Of a DNA stretch of 64,000 nt, positions 55,021 to 63,773 are shown in pieces. Origin of the DNA: Gymnodinialimonas ceratoperidinii (GTDB lineage Bacteria; Pseudomonadota; Alphaproteobacteria; Rhodobacterales; Rhodobacteraceae); contig NZ_CP079194.1 in assembly GCF_019297855.1 (NCBI RefSeq), forward strand, positions 538,501 through 602,500. The letters are read 5' to 3'. The position numbers and the translations under genes were made by a program. Positions within the stretch are counted from its first letter, which is position 1. Each line of letters begins with the position of its first letter. The notes beneath the pieces are model-generated. The model was not told the DNA's origin, did not search any database, and saw only the letters and a program-made list of their open reading frames with translations.

Positions 55021-55911
55021 ATGCTTGATGATATTCTTGCCGGGCTCGGAGGCGGTGGCATTCTGACCGTCGCGATCGCCCTTTTCATTATCCTGTGCAT
55101 CTATCTCGGCATCCGGATCGTCCCGCAGTCCGAGAAATACGTGGTCGAGCGGTTTGGCCGCCTGAAGTCGGTCCTGGGGCCGGGGATCAACCTGATCGTG
55201 CCGTTCCTCGACCGGGTGGCTCACAAGGTCTCCGTGCTGGAGCGGCAGTTGCCCAATGCCGAGCAGGACGCGATCACCAAAGACAACGTGCTGGTGAAGA
55301 TCGACACCTCGGTCTTCTACCGCATTCTCGAGCCGGAAAAGACGGTCTACCGGATTCGGGACGTGGACGGCGCGATTGCCACCACGGTGGCGGGCATCGT
55401 GCGGGCCGAGATGGGCAAGATGGACCTCGACGAGGTGCAATCGAACCGCTCTGCCCTGATCGCCTCCATCAAGCAGCAGGTCGAATCCGCTGTGGACGAC
55501 TGGGGGATCGAGGTGACACGTGCAGAAATCCTCGATGTGAACCTTGATCAAGCGACACGGGACGCGATGCTGCAACAGCTCAACGCGGAACGCGAACGCC
55601 GGGCCGCCGTGACACGCGCCGAGGGCCAGCGCCGCGCCGTCGAACTTGCCGCCGACGCGGAGCTTTATGAGGCCAAGCAAGTTGCCGAAGCGCGCCGGAT
55701 TACCGCTGATGCCGAAGCCTACGCCACTGGCGTCGTGGCCGAGGCCATCGCCAAGGGCGGCCTGGAAGCGGTGCAATACAACATCGCGCTGGAACAGGTG
55801 AAGGCCATCGGCACCATGGCCTCGGGACAGGGCAGCAACACGATCGTTGTCCCCGCCGACGCCGTGGATGCCTTCGGAAAGGCGTTCCAGATGCTGAAAG
55901 GACGCAGCTGA
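55021..55911 (+). CDS. SPFH/Band 7 (stomatin/QmcA-like) membrane protein
   Basis: 296 residues (or 308 from the ATG at 54985). One N-terminal membrane segment (GGGILTVAIALFIILCIYLG), the SPFH domain (about 35–240, QSEKYVVERFGRLKSVL) and a coiled coil rich in Ala and Glu (about 185–250). Such proteins scaffold membrane domains and often modulate FtsH. The next gene, an NfeD-like protein, overlaps by one base, the standard SPFH–NfeD pairing. Confidence 0.92.
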   Translation: MLDDILAGLGGGGILTVAIALFIILCIYLGIRIVPQSEKYVVERFGRLKSVLGPGINLIVPFLDRVAHKVSVLERQLPNAEQDAITKDNVLVKIDTSVFYRILEPEKTVYRIRDVDGAIATTVAGIVRAEMGKMDLDEVQSNRSALIASIKQQVESAVDDWGIEVTRAEILDVNLDQATRDAMLQQLNAERERRAAVTRAEGQRRAVELAADAELYEAKQVAEARRITADAEAYATGVVAEAIAKGGLEAVQYNIALEQVKAIGTMASGQGSNTIVVPADAVDAFGKAFQMLKGRS

Positions 55912-56189
55912 TGGAGCCGCTCTGGTCACAATGGTGGGTTTGGGGCGTCGCCGCCGTGGCGCTCGCGGTGGGCGAGGTCCTTTTGCCCTCCTACGTGCTT
56001 CTGGGCTTTGGCATCGGTGCGGGCGTCGTGGCGTTGCTTTTGCTGGTTGGCATCCCGATCGGCGGCTCGATCCCGGCGCTGCTGCTGATCTTCGCGGTGG
56101 TCTCGCTTCTGGCCTGGCTGGGCTTGCGTCGCTGGTTGGGCGTCTATCAGAGCCAGGTGAAGACCTTCGACCACGACATCAACGAGTGA
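55911..56189 (+). CDS. Short NfeD-like membrane protein
   Basis: 92 residues: three hydrophobic segments (about 10–27, 30–48 and 55–72) and a basic end (LRRWLGVYQSQVKTFDHDINE). It is the membrane part of NfeD without a developed OB-fold, as in other SPFH-linked short NfeDs. ATG overlaps the SPFH stop (TGATG). Confidence 0.85.
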   Translation: MEPLWSQWWVWGVAAVALAVGEVLLPSYVLLGFGIGAGVVALLLLVGIPIGGSIPALLLIFAVVSLLAWLGLRRWLGVYQSQVKTFDHDINE

Positions 56190-56332
56190 GTTGAGTGCCT
56201 TTGCGCCGCTGTCCCTGCGGGCGGCGGCGCTGGCATTCGGCGATGACACGCGCGCAGTCTTGCAGCGGCGGCGCGGTTCCCGCGGCCCGAGGCGTTTTGG
56301 TTCGCCGGCCCGGTCGCAACCCTACCGAATGC

Positions 56333-57022
56333 CTACGCCAGCTCTGACAGCACCATTTCCGCCGCTGCGCGGGGGTCTTCGTGTTGCCAGATCGGGCGGC
56401 CCACCACGATGTGGTCGGCGCCATCGGCGATGGCTTTCGCGGGGGTCGCGATGCGCTTCTGGTCGCCGGCGGCGGCGCCTGTGGGGCGGACGCCGGGGGT
56501 GACGATCAGGCGGCCCTCGGCTTGCGGCAGCGCGCGGATCATCGCGGCCTCGTTCGGCGAGGAGATCACCCCGTCGGCACCCGCTTCGAGGGCAAGTCCC
56601 GCGCGCTCGGCCACGAGGTCGGGGATCGCGCCGTCGCGGATCAGGGAATCGTCGAGGTCGCTGCGATCCAGCGAGGTCAGGATCGTCACGGCGAGGATCT
56701 TGGTGGCACTGCCAGCGGCACCTTCCTTGGCGGCGCGGACCACGTGGGGGTCGCCGTGGACGGTCAGGAAATCGAGGTTGAACTGCGCCAGGCCACGCAC
56801 GGCGGCTTCCACCGTGGCGCTGATGTCGAAGAGCTTCATGTCGAGGAAGATGCGCTTGCCATGGTCCTGTTTCAACTCGTTCGCCAGAGCCAGTCCGCCA
56901 CCGGTCAACATGCCGAGGCCAATCTTGTAGAACGAGACGGCGTCGCCCAATTTCTCGGCCAGCGCGAGGCCATGCACCACGTTCGGCACGTCCAGCGCCA
57001 CGATTAAACGATCATCCGACAT
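56333..57022 (-). CDS. pyrF: Orotidine 5'-phosphate decarboxylase
   Basis: Last step of UMP synthesis. 229 residues with the catalytic Asp-Lys array in IFLDMKLFDI; other segments are VALDVPN, FLTVHGDPHVV and VTPGVRPTGAAAGDQKRIATP at the phosphate-binding loop. The orientation and the flanking hypothetical gene suggest one minus-strand transcript. ATG at 57022 is preceded by GGGGAG. Confidence 0.96.
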   Translation of the reverse strand: MSDDRLIVALDVPNVVHGLALAEKLGDAVSFYKIGLGMLTGGGLALANELKQDHGKRIFLDMKLFDISATVEAAVRGLAQFNLDFLTVHGDPHVVRAAKEGAAGSATKILAVTILTSLDRSDLDDSLIRDGAIPDLVAERAGLALEAGADGVISSPNEAAMIRALPQAEGRLIVTPGVRPTGAAAGDQKRIATPAKAIADGADHIVVGRPIWQHEDPRAAAEMVLSELA

Positions 57023-57051
57023 TTGCGTCTCCCCTTGAGGTTGACGCTGGA

Positions 57052-57267
57052 TTAGACCCGTGCGTCGGGGAAGTCCACTTGGGCAAGGCGCGACGCGGCA
57101 TCTTGCAGGCCGCCAGCGATGCGCTGGAACTCGGCGGTGAAGGGGCCGCGCCAGTGGACTCTCCGACGCTGTACGCCAGAAGCGTTGACGTACTGAGCCT
57201 CGGCGCAGAACGCGCGGGCGGCTGTGTCGTAGGCGACGCGATGTAGGCTGAGGCAGTTGATCGACAT
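57052..57267 (-). CDS. Conserved small hypothetical protein, 71 residues
   Basis: Starts MSINCLSLHRVAYDTAARAF at 57267 after GGAGTAA. Has a distinct sequence with basic loop VQRRRVHWRG and a C-terminal helix LQDAASRLAQ. It is 29 bases upstream of pyrF on the same strand. The frame is open to 57711, but that upstream part is a shadow without protein character. No function is known to me. Confidence 0.6.
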   Translation of the reverse strand: MSINCLSLHRVAYDTAARAFCAEAQYVNASGVQRRRVHWRGPFTAEFQRIAGGLQDAASRLAQVDFPDARV

Positions 57268-57691
57268 GGGCGTTACTCCAGTGAAACGGGCCACATGGAC
57301 ACCATTTCTAGTTACCATGTGATGAGCCAACGCAACATGTCGAGATATGGTTCCCCTTACCCTTGACGAAACGTAAACTTTCAGACCGAGCCGAAAAAAG
57401 GCCCGGACCACCGTTCTCTTGGGGGCGGTGATCCGGGCTGACGCCTGCGGGGACAAGGCAGGCGCGAGGGGTGGCTTCGCACAAGGGGAGGCGGCGAAGC
57501 CAAGACGGTGGGGACCGCCTTCTCCACTCCATATGGGGAGGGTGCGGCCGCACTGCGAGGGGGAAAAATCCCGTGCCACTTCCCCTGTTGCGAAGCGCGT
57601 GCGGCATTCCCATATGGCTTCTGAGGCCCTTGCACGGCATGCCGCATAGGCGGGTGACGCGATCCGGGCGCTTAACGTAAGGAGAAAAACC
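57268..57691. other. Intergenic region upstream of clpB
   Basis: 424 bases. A strong minus-strand terminator sits at 57394–57438. A long imperfect inverted repeat pairs CCATATGGGGAGGGTGCGGC (from 57529) with GTGCGGCATTCCCATATGG (57600–57618). The clpB heat-shock promoter is expected here, but no unambiguous sigma-32 pair (CTTG…CCCCAT type) was found. No tRNA or known RNA family recognised. Confidence 0.55.
57394..57438 (-). terminator. Strong intrinsic terminator reading leftward
   Basis: On the minus strand GCCCGGATCACCG, a 12-base loop, CGGTGGTCCGGGC (13-bp stem, one mismatch), then C and six T. No recognised gene lies upstream of it on that strand before the clpB start, so it probably ends an unannotated RNA. 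Confidence 0.85.
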
Positions 57692-60307
57692 ATGAACTTA
57701 GAGAAGTTCACCGACCGCGCTCGCGGCTTTCTTCAGGCCGCTCAAACCATAGCGCAACGCGAGGATCACCAGAAACTGGTGCCCGAGCATCTACTGAAGG
57801 CTCTATTGGACGACGAACAGGGGTTGGCTGCCAACCTCATCGGACGCGCTGGTGGCGCGCCTGAACGTGTGCGCGAAGCGCTGGATGCGGCGATGGCCAA
57901 GCTGCCTGTCGTCACCGGCGACGGCGCGCAGATCTACATGGACAAGCAACTCGCCAAGGTGCTGGACGAGGCCGAGAAGGTCGCGACCAAGGCCGGCGAC
58001 AGTTTCGTTCCGGTGGAGCGTATCCTGACCGCGTTGGCGATGGTCAAATCCGGCGCCAAGGATGCGCTGGACAAGGGCAACGTGAACGCCCAGGCGCTGA
58101 ACGCGGCGATCAACGATCTGCGCAAGGGCCGTTCGGCTGACAGTGCGTCGGCGGAAGACAACTACGATGCCCTGAAGAAATACGCTCGCGACCTGACCGA
58201 GGCGGCGCGTGAGGGCAAGATCGACCCGATCATCGGCCGCGACGAGGAAATTCGCCGCGCCATGCAGGTTCTGTCGCGTCGGACCAAGAACAACCCGGTC
58301 CTGATCGGTGATCCGGGCGTCGGCAAGACCGCGATCGCGGAGGGCCTCGCCCTGCGGATCATCAACGGTGACGTGCCTGAAAGCCTGCGCAACAAGACGC
58401 TGATGTCGCTCGACATGGGGGCCTTGATCGCTGGTGCAAAGTATCGCGGTGAGTTCGAGGAGCGTCTGAAGGCGGTTCTGAACGAGATCGCCGATGCGGC
58501 GGGTGAGATCATCCTCTTCATCGACGAGATGCATACCCTCGTGGGGGCCGGCAAGGGCGACGGCGCCATGGACGCAGCCAACCTGATCAAGCCGGCGCTG
58601 GCGCGGGGCGAATTGCACTGCGTGGGTGCCACGACGCTGGATGAGTACCGCAAGTACGTCGAGAAGGATGCGGCGCTGGCCCGCCGGTTCCAACCGCTCG
58701 TGGTGGAAGAGCCGACGGAAGAGGATACCGTGTCGATCCTGCGCGGCATCAAGGAGAAGTACGAATTGCACCACGGTGTGCGCATCTCCGATGCAGCCCT
58801 CGTCGCGGCGGCAACCCTGTCGCACCGCTACATCACCGACCGCTTCCTGCCGGACAAGGCCATCGACCTGATGGACGAGGCGGCAAGCCGTCTGCGGATG
58901 GAAGTGGACAGCAAGCCCGAGGAGCTCGACGCACTGGATCGCCAGATCCTGCAGATGCAGATCGAGGCGGAAGCCCTGAAGCAGGAAAGCGACGCGGCCT
59001 CCAAGGATCGGCTCGAAGCGCTGGAAAAGGATCTCGGCGAATTGCAGGAGCAATCGGCGGAGATGACGGCCAAGTGGCAGGCCGAGCGGGACAAGCTGGA
59101 ATCGGCGCGTTCGATCAAGGAGCGTCTCGATCATGCCCGTGCCGAACTGGACCAGGCCAAGCGCAACGGCGATCTCGGCAAGGCGGGGGAGCTGTCTTAC
59201 GGCGTGATCCCGCAGTTGGAGAAAGAGCTGGAAGCCGCGGAATCGCAGCCTGACGATGTCATGGTCGAGGAAGCCGTACGCCCCGAGCAGATCGCGGAAG
59301 TGGTCGCCCGTTGGACCGGTATTCCGGTGGCCAAGATGCTGGAAGGCGAGCGCGAAAAGCTGCTGCGGATGGAAGAGGAACTCGGCAAGCGGGTGATCGG
59401 CCAGACGCAGGCGGTGAGCGCGGTGTCCCGTGCCGTGCGCCGGGCGCGCGCCGGTTTGCAGGACGAGGGGCGGCCTTTGGGCAGTTTCCTGTTCCTCGGG
59501 CCGACGGGCGTGGGCAAGACCGAGTTGACCAAGGCCTTGGCCGAGTACCTCTTCGACGACGACCAGGCGATGGTTCGCATCGACATGTCGGAGTTCATGG
59601 AGAAGCATTCGGTCGCCCGCCTGATCGGTGCGCCTCCGGGCTATGTCGGCTATGACGAGGGCGGTGTCCTGACCGAAGCCGTTCGCCGCCGGCCCTACCA
59701 GGTGATCCTTTTCGACGAGGTCGAGAAGGCGCATCCGGAGGTGTTCAATGTGCTGCTGCAGGTTCTCGACGACGGTATCCTGACCGATGGCCAGGGGCGT
59801 CAGGTGGACTTCAAGCAGACGCTGATCGTGCTGACCTCGAACCTCGGCAGCCAGGCGCTGAGCCATCTGCCCGAAGGGGCCGACGCGGCGCAGGCGCAGA
59901 AAGACGTGATGGACGCGGTGCGGGCCCACTTCCGCCCCGAGTTCCTGAACCGTCTGGATGACATGATCGTCTTCGACCGCCTGACGCGGGACGATATGGA
60001 CGGCATCGTGAAGATCCAGCTGGGCCGTCTGGAGCGTCGCCTTGCAGAGCGCAAGATTGAGCTTCGCCTCGATGAAGGCGCAATGACCTGGCTCGCTGAC
60101 GAGGGCTATGACCCGGTCTTCGGGGCGCGTCCGCTGAAGCGGGTGATCCAGCGCACGCTGCAGGACCAACTCGCGGAGATGATCCTTGCCGGTGATGCCG
60201 AGGACGGCTCCGAGATCTCGGTCACGGCGGGGGCGGACGGCCTGATCGTGGGAGACCGCGTGGCGCCGTCGAACCGGCCGGCACCCGATGACGCTGTCGT
60301 CCACTAA
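57692..60307 (+). CDS. clpB: ATP-dependent chaperone ClpB
   Basis: 871 residues. Hexameric AAA+ disaggregase: the N-domain (about 1–145), first AAA domain (Walker A GDPGVGKT, Walker [10 protein letters not shown]), the long coiled-coil middle domain (about 410–520, rich in [10 protein letters not shown]), and second AAA domain (Walker A GPTGVGKT, Walker [11 protein letters not shown]). No ClpP-loop is expected. The SD is AAGGAG, 6 bases before ATG. Acts with DnaK to recover heat-aggregated protein. Followed by an intrinsic terminator. Confidence 0.97.
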   Translation: MNLEKFTDRARGFLQAAQTIAQREDHQKLVPEHLLKALLDDEQGLAANLIGRAGGAPERVREALDAAMAKLPVVTGDGAQIYMDKQLAKVLDEAEKVATKAGDSFVPVERILTALAMVKSGAKDALDKGNVNAQALNAAINDLRKGRSADSASAEDNYDALKKYARDLTEAAREGKIDPIIGRDEEIRRAMQVLSRRTKNNPVLIGDPGVGKTAIAEGLALRIINGDVPESLRNKTLMSLDMGALIAGAKYRGEFEERLKAVLNEIADAAGEIILFIDEMHTLVGAGKGDGAMDAANLIKPALARGELHCVGATTLDEYRKYVEKDAALARRFQPLVVEEPTEEDTVSILRGIKEKYELHHGVRISDAALVAAATLSHRYITDRFLPDKAIDLMDEAASRLRMEVDSKPEELDALDRQILQMQIEAEALKQESDAASKDRLEALEKDLGELQEQSAEMTAKWQAERDKLESARSIKERLDHARAELDQAKRNGDLGKAGELSYGVIPQLEKELEAAESQPDDVMVEEAVRPEQIAEVVARWTGIPVAKMLEGEREKLLRMEEELGKRVIGQTQAVSAVSRAVRRARAGLQDEGRPLGSFLFLGPTGVGKTELTKALAEYLFDDDQAMVRIDMSEFMEKHSVARLIGAPPGYVGYDEGGVLTEAVRRRPYQVILFDEVEKAHPEVFNVLLQVLDDGILTDGQGRQVDFKQTLIVLTSNLGSQALSHLPEGADAAQAQKDVMDAVRAHFRPEFLNRLDDMIVFDRLTRDDMDGIVKIQLGRLERRLAERKIELRLDEGAMTWLADEGYDPVFGARPLKRVIQRTLQDQLAEMILAGDAEDGSEISVTAGADGLIVGDRVAPSNRPAPDDAVVH

Positions 60308-60346
60308 GGGTCTCCGGCGTTTGCCGGGGATTGGATAAGCAATAAG

Positions 60347-60380
60347 CCGTCCCGCACGTGAAGTGCGGGGCGGTTTTTTT
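60347..60380 (+). terminator. Intrinsic terminator of clpB
   Basis: 11-bp stem CCGTCCCGCAC–GTGAA–GTGCGGGGCGG (one G·T pair) followed by seven T, 40 bases after the clpB stop. Confidence 0.9.
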
Positions 60381-60492
60381 ATGGGCGGTGCCAGTGGCCG
60401 TGCTCAAGCCGCGCGTGACGGATGCGTGATTGCACCCAGACGGGCGCATCGGCCATGGTGACGCGAGCAACTGATCAAGGAGCCTGCGCGCG

Positions 60493-61980
60493 ATGGAAAT
60501 GCCAACGATGGAGACGGTGTCGATCTTTCTGGAGGCCATGGCGATCGCGTTCTGGCTGGTGATCGGTGTCGCGGTGCTGGCGATCATCGTGCTCTATATC
60601 CGCGACCGCTCGCAGCGCCGGGATGCGATCCGGCACAATTATCCGGTGCTCGGACGCTTCCGGGGCCTGTTCAGCGAGTTGGGCGAGTTTTTCCGGCAAT
60701 ACTTCTTTGCAATGGATCGCGAGGAGCTGCCGTTCAACCGCGCGCAGCGCGAATGGGTGAAACACGCAGGCGAGGGACGATCCTCGACCGTGCCATTCGG
60801 CTCCACCCGGAACATCTCGGTCGTGGGGACGCCGCTGTTCGTCCCCTCTGCCTTTCCGCCGATGAACGACCAGTTCGCCAGCTCCGAGCCGCTGGTGATC
60901 GGACCCCATTGCGACACTCCATATATGGCGAGAAGTTTTTTCAACCTGTCGGGGATGTCCTACGGCGCGATTTCCAAGCCCGCGGTGACCGCGCTGTCCC
61001 ATGGCTGCAAGGCGGCGGGATGCTGGATGAACACCGGCGAGGGCGGCCTGTCGCCCTACCATCTGGAAGGCGGCTGCGATCTGGTATTCCAGATCGGCAC
61101 GGCGAAATACGGTGTCCGTGACGCGGAGGGCAACCTCGACGAGGGGCTGCTGGCCGAGGTCGCCGCCCATCCCGAGGTGCGGATGTTCGAGTTGAAGCTG
61201 GCCCAGGGCGCCAAGCCCGGCAAGGGCGGCATCCTGCCCGCGGCAAAGATCAGCGAAGAGATCGCGCAGATCCGGGGATTGCCGCGGGGCGTCGACGGGC
61301 TGAGCCCGAACCGGCACCGGGAAGCGGCGAACGTGGAGGAACTGCTCGACCTCGTGGCGCGCATCCGGCGGGTCACCGGCAAGCCGGTCGGCATCAAGAC
61401 CGTCATGGGCGATCCGCAGGTCTTCGATGACCTGTTCAACGCGATCAAGGCGCGCGGCGAGGAGAGCGCACCGGACTTCATCACGCTGGACGGCGGCGAG
61501 GGCGGCACCGGCGCGGCGCCGATGCCGCTGATGGATCTTGTCGGCATGTCGATCCGCGAGGCGCTGCCGATCCTGTCGGACGCCCGCGCCCGGGCGGGCC
61601 TGAAAGAGCGCATCCGGATCGTGGCCAGCGGCAAGCTGATCACCCCCGGTGACGTGGCATGGGCCTTGGCGGCAGGCGCGGATTTCGTGAACGCCGCGCG
61701 GGGTTTCATGTTCGCGCTCGGCTGTATTCAGGCCCTGAAGTGCCACAAGAACACCTGCCCCACCGGGATCACCACTCACGACCCGCGCTATCAGGCCGGG
61801 CTGGATGTCGGCGACAAGCAGGTGCGGGTGGCGAATTACGCCCGCAACATCGTGAAGGAAGTCGAGACCATCGCCCATTCCGTCGGCGTCTCCGAGCCGA
61901 GGCTCCTGCGCCGGTCCCACGTGCGGCTGGTGCAGCCGGACGGGAGCAGCCTGCCGATGGACCAGCTGTTCCCAAGCTAG
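60493..61980 (+). CDS. FMN-binding glutamate synthase-family protein
   Basis: 495 residues. One N-terminal membrane segment (about 14–36, MAIAFWLVIGVAVLAIIVLY), then the central FMN domain of glutamate synthases: GPHCDTPYMARSFFNLSGMSYGAIS, NTGEGGLSPYH, FITLDGGEGGTGAAP, and CIQALKCHKNTCPTGITTHD, where the Cys cluster resembles the [3Fe-4S] ligands. No amidotransferase domain is present, so this is a stand-alone GltB-like oxidoreductase of unknown substrate. ATG at 60493 follows AAGGAG by 8 bases. Isolated from msrPQ by about 110 bases. Confidence 0.87.
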   Translation: MEMPTMETVSIFLEAMAIAFWLVIGVAVLAIIVLYIRDRSQRRDAIRHNYPVLGRFRGLFSELGEFFRQYFFAMDREELPFNRAQREWVKHAGEGRSSTVPFGSTRNISVVGTPLFVPSAFPPMNDQFASSEPLVIGPHCDTPYMARSFFNLSGMSYGAISKPAVTALSHGCKAAGCWMNTGEGGLSPYHLEGGCDLVFQIGTAKYGVRDAEGNLDEGLLAEVAAHPEVRMFELKLAQGAKPGKGGILPAAKISEEIAQIRGLPRGVDGLSPNRHREAANVEELLDLVARIRRVTGKPVGIKTVMGDPQVFDDLFNAIKARGEESAPDFITLDGGEGGTGAAPMPLMDLVGMSIREALPILSDARARAGLKERIRIVASGKLITPGDVAWALAAGADFVNAARGFMFALGCIQALKCHKNTCPTGITTHDPRYQAGLDVGDKQVRVANYARNIVKEVETIAHSVGVSEPRLLRRSHVRLVQPDGSSLPMDQLFPS

Positions 61981-62089
61981 GTCGGCGCCTCACGCAGCCT
62001 TAACCCTTCCGTGAGAATAGATGTCAGCACTTGGCGGCGCGCTAATTGTAAGGAAACATCGCGACAACCCCGAACAAGGAGACCTTTCC

Positions 62090-63001
62090 ATGGCGCGCCG
62101 CTACACCTCTAAACTGACCTACGACGATGTCACGCCGGAGCATCTGTTCCTCAACCGTCGTCAGATCATGGCAGGCGCGGGCGGTCTGTTGGGCGCGGGC
62201 CTGATCGGCGGCGCAGAGCCGGCACGGGCGCAAGGTGCGCTGGAGCCCAACAGCTGGGAAGAGATCACCACCTACAATAACTACTACGAGTTCGGGACCG
62301 GCAAATCCGACCCGGCCGACAATGCCCATACGCTCACCACCTCGCCCTGGGCGGTGGAGATCGACGGCTTGGTGGACAACCCCGGCACCTATTCCATGGA
62401 AGACATCCTCTCGGAGGTCGAGATCGAGGAGCGCATCTACCGTTTCCGCTGTGTCGAGGCTTGGTCGATGGTGGTGCCGTGGAACGGTTTCGAGCTGGCT
62501 GACCTGCTGAACCGCGTGGGCGTGCAGGACGGCGCGCGCTACGTGGCCTTCGAGACCGCGCTGCGCCCGGACGAGATGCCGGGGGTCCGCGTGCCGGTTC
62601 TGGATTGGCCCTACCGCGAGGGGCTGCGCCTCGACGAGGCGATGCATCCGCTGACGATGATGGCGACCGGCATCTACGGCCGCGATATTCCGAACCAGAA
62701 CGGCGCGCCGATGCGTTTGGTGGTGCCGTGGAAGTATGGCTTCAAGTCGATCAAGAGCATCGTGCGGATCACCCTGACCGAAGACGAGCCGCCCACCAGC
62801 TGGAACATGGCCAACGCGAGCGAGTACGGCTTCTATAGTAACGTGAACCCGAACGTGCCTCACCGCCGCTGGAGTCAGGACAGCGAGCGCGAGATCGGCG
62901 GCGGCCTCTTCGCCCGTCGTCAGCCGACCCTGATGTTCAACGGTTATGAAGAAGAAGTGGCCAGCCTCTACGAAGGCATGGACCTGAACGCCAACTTCTG
63001 A
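62090..63001 (+). CDS. msrP: Protein-methionine-sulfoxide reductase catalytic subunit
   Basis: 303 residues. Tat-exported molybdopterin enzyme: the signal contains NRRQIMAGAGGLLG and cleaves near PARAQ. The Cys of FRCVEAWSMVVPWNG binds the Mo cofactor; NPNVPHRRWSQDSER is the family's C-terminal pattern. It repairs oxidised Met of periplasmic proteins with electrons from MsrQ, encoded 92 bases downstream. The ATG at 62090 follows AAGGAG. Confidence 0.96.
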   Translation: MARRYTSKLTYDDVTPEHLFLNRRQIMAGAGGLLGAGLIGGAEPARAQGALEPNSWEEITTYNNYYEFGTGKSDPADNAHTLTTSPWAVEIDGLVDNPGTYSMEDILSEVEIEERIYRFRCVEAWSMVVPWNGFELADLLNRVGVQDGARYVAFETALRPDEMPGVRVPVLDWPYREGLRLDEAMHPLTMMATGIYGRDIPNQNGAPMRLVVPWKYGFKSIKSIVRITLTEDEPPTSWNMANASEYGFYSNVNPNVPHRRWSQDSEREIGGGLFARRQPTLMFNGYEEEVASLYEGMDLNANF

Positions 63002-63063
63002 CGCGGCACGGATCGCCAGATCGCCCCTCGTCTGCAGCGCATGAGCGCGATGGGTGAGGGGCT

Positions 63064-63159
63064 CACTATATACACCACTTTTCGGGGCCGCTCATGACCG
63101 TCACTTCCACAATCAACAAGGCCGTCCGCCGGGTCCCCGGTTGGGTGTTGTATATAGTG
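63064..63159. promoter_or_regulatory. Inverted repeat enclosing the msrQ start
   Basis: Arms CACTATATACA (63064–63074) and TGTATATAGTG (63149–63159) are perfectly complementary, 11 bp, and the second lies within the msrQ coding sequence (LYIVGA). In RNA this could close a 74-base loop containing the start codon at 63094. AT-rich arms stand out in a GC-rich region. Confidence 0.55.
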
Positions 63160-63702
63160 GGGGCCGCTTATGCCGGGTGGCTGTTCTTCCTTGGCCTCAC
63201 GGGCGGCCTTGGCGTGGAGCCGATCGAAGCGCTCGAACATGCTTACGGGGATGTTGCCCTGAAGCTGATCATCGCAGGGCTCGCGGTGACGCCCTTGCGC
63301 CAGTGGGTCGGCATCAACCTGATCAGCTGGCGCCGCGCGCTCGGCGTGACCGCCTTCTTCTTCGTTCTGGCGCATTTCCTTGTCTGGGCCGTGCTGGACG
63401 TGCAGCGCCTCTCGGCGATCTGGGCCGACATTCTCGAGCGGCCCTACGTGACCATCGGCATGGCCGGGTTCCTGACGCTGATCCCGCTGGCGGTGACCTC
63501 GAACAACTGGTCCGTCCGCAAGCTCGGCCCGATCCGGTGGCGCAAGCTCCACAAGCTGGTCTATCCAGCGGCGGTTCTGGGGGCGTTGCACTACGTCTGG
63601 CTGGTGAAGGGGCTCCAGTTCGAGCCGCTGATCTACCTCGCGATCACCATACTCCTTCTGGCGACGCGATTCTGGCCTCAACGCCGCCGCGCGACAGCCT
63701 GA
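63094..63702 (+). CDS. msrQ: Haem-binding membrane subunit of the methionine-sulfoxide reductase system
   Basis: 202 residues with about six membrane helices of the ferric-reductase-like fold. Conserved histidines include that of FVLAHFLVWAV and of LHKLVYPAAVLGALHYVW. Passes electrons from the quinone pool/flavin to MsrP. No clear SD precedes the ATG (GGGGCCGCTC); instead an 11-bp inverted repeat flanks the start region (63064–63074 and 63149–63159). Confidence 0.93.
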   Translation: MTVTSTINKAVRRVPGWVLYIVGAAYAGWLFFLGLTGGLGVEPIEALEHAYGDVALKLIIAGLAVTPLRQWVGINLISWRRALGVTAFFFVLAHFLVWAVLDVQRLSAIWADILERPYVTIGMAGFLTLIPLAVTSNNWSVRKLGPIRWRKLHKLVYPAAVLGALHYVWLVKGLQFEPLIYLAITILLLATRFWPQRRRATA

Positions 63703-63773
63703 AGAAGAGAGAGACAGACGAGAAGAAGGGTCCGGACAGAGATGTTCGGGCCCTTCGTCGTTCCGGAGAGGGT

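Noticed and set aside
57268-57691. Sigma-32 promoter of clpB
   Set aside because: Several TTG-type hexamers exist, but none has a matching -10 at the right distance.
57803-60304. 833-residue minus-strand frame opposite clpB
   Set aside because: Shadow of clpB with repetitive His/Leu/Arg-rich sequence.
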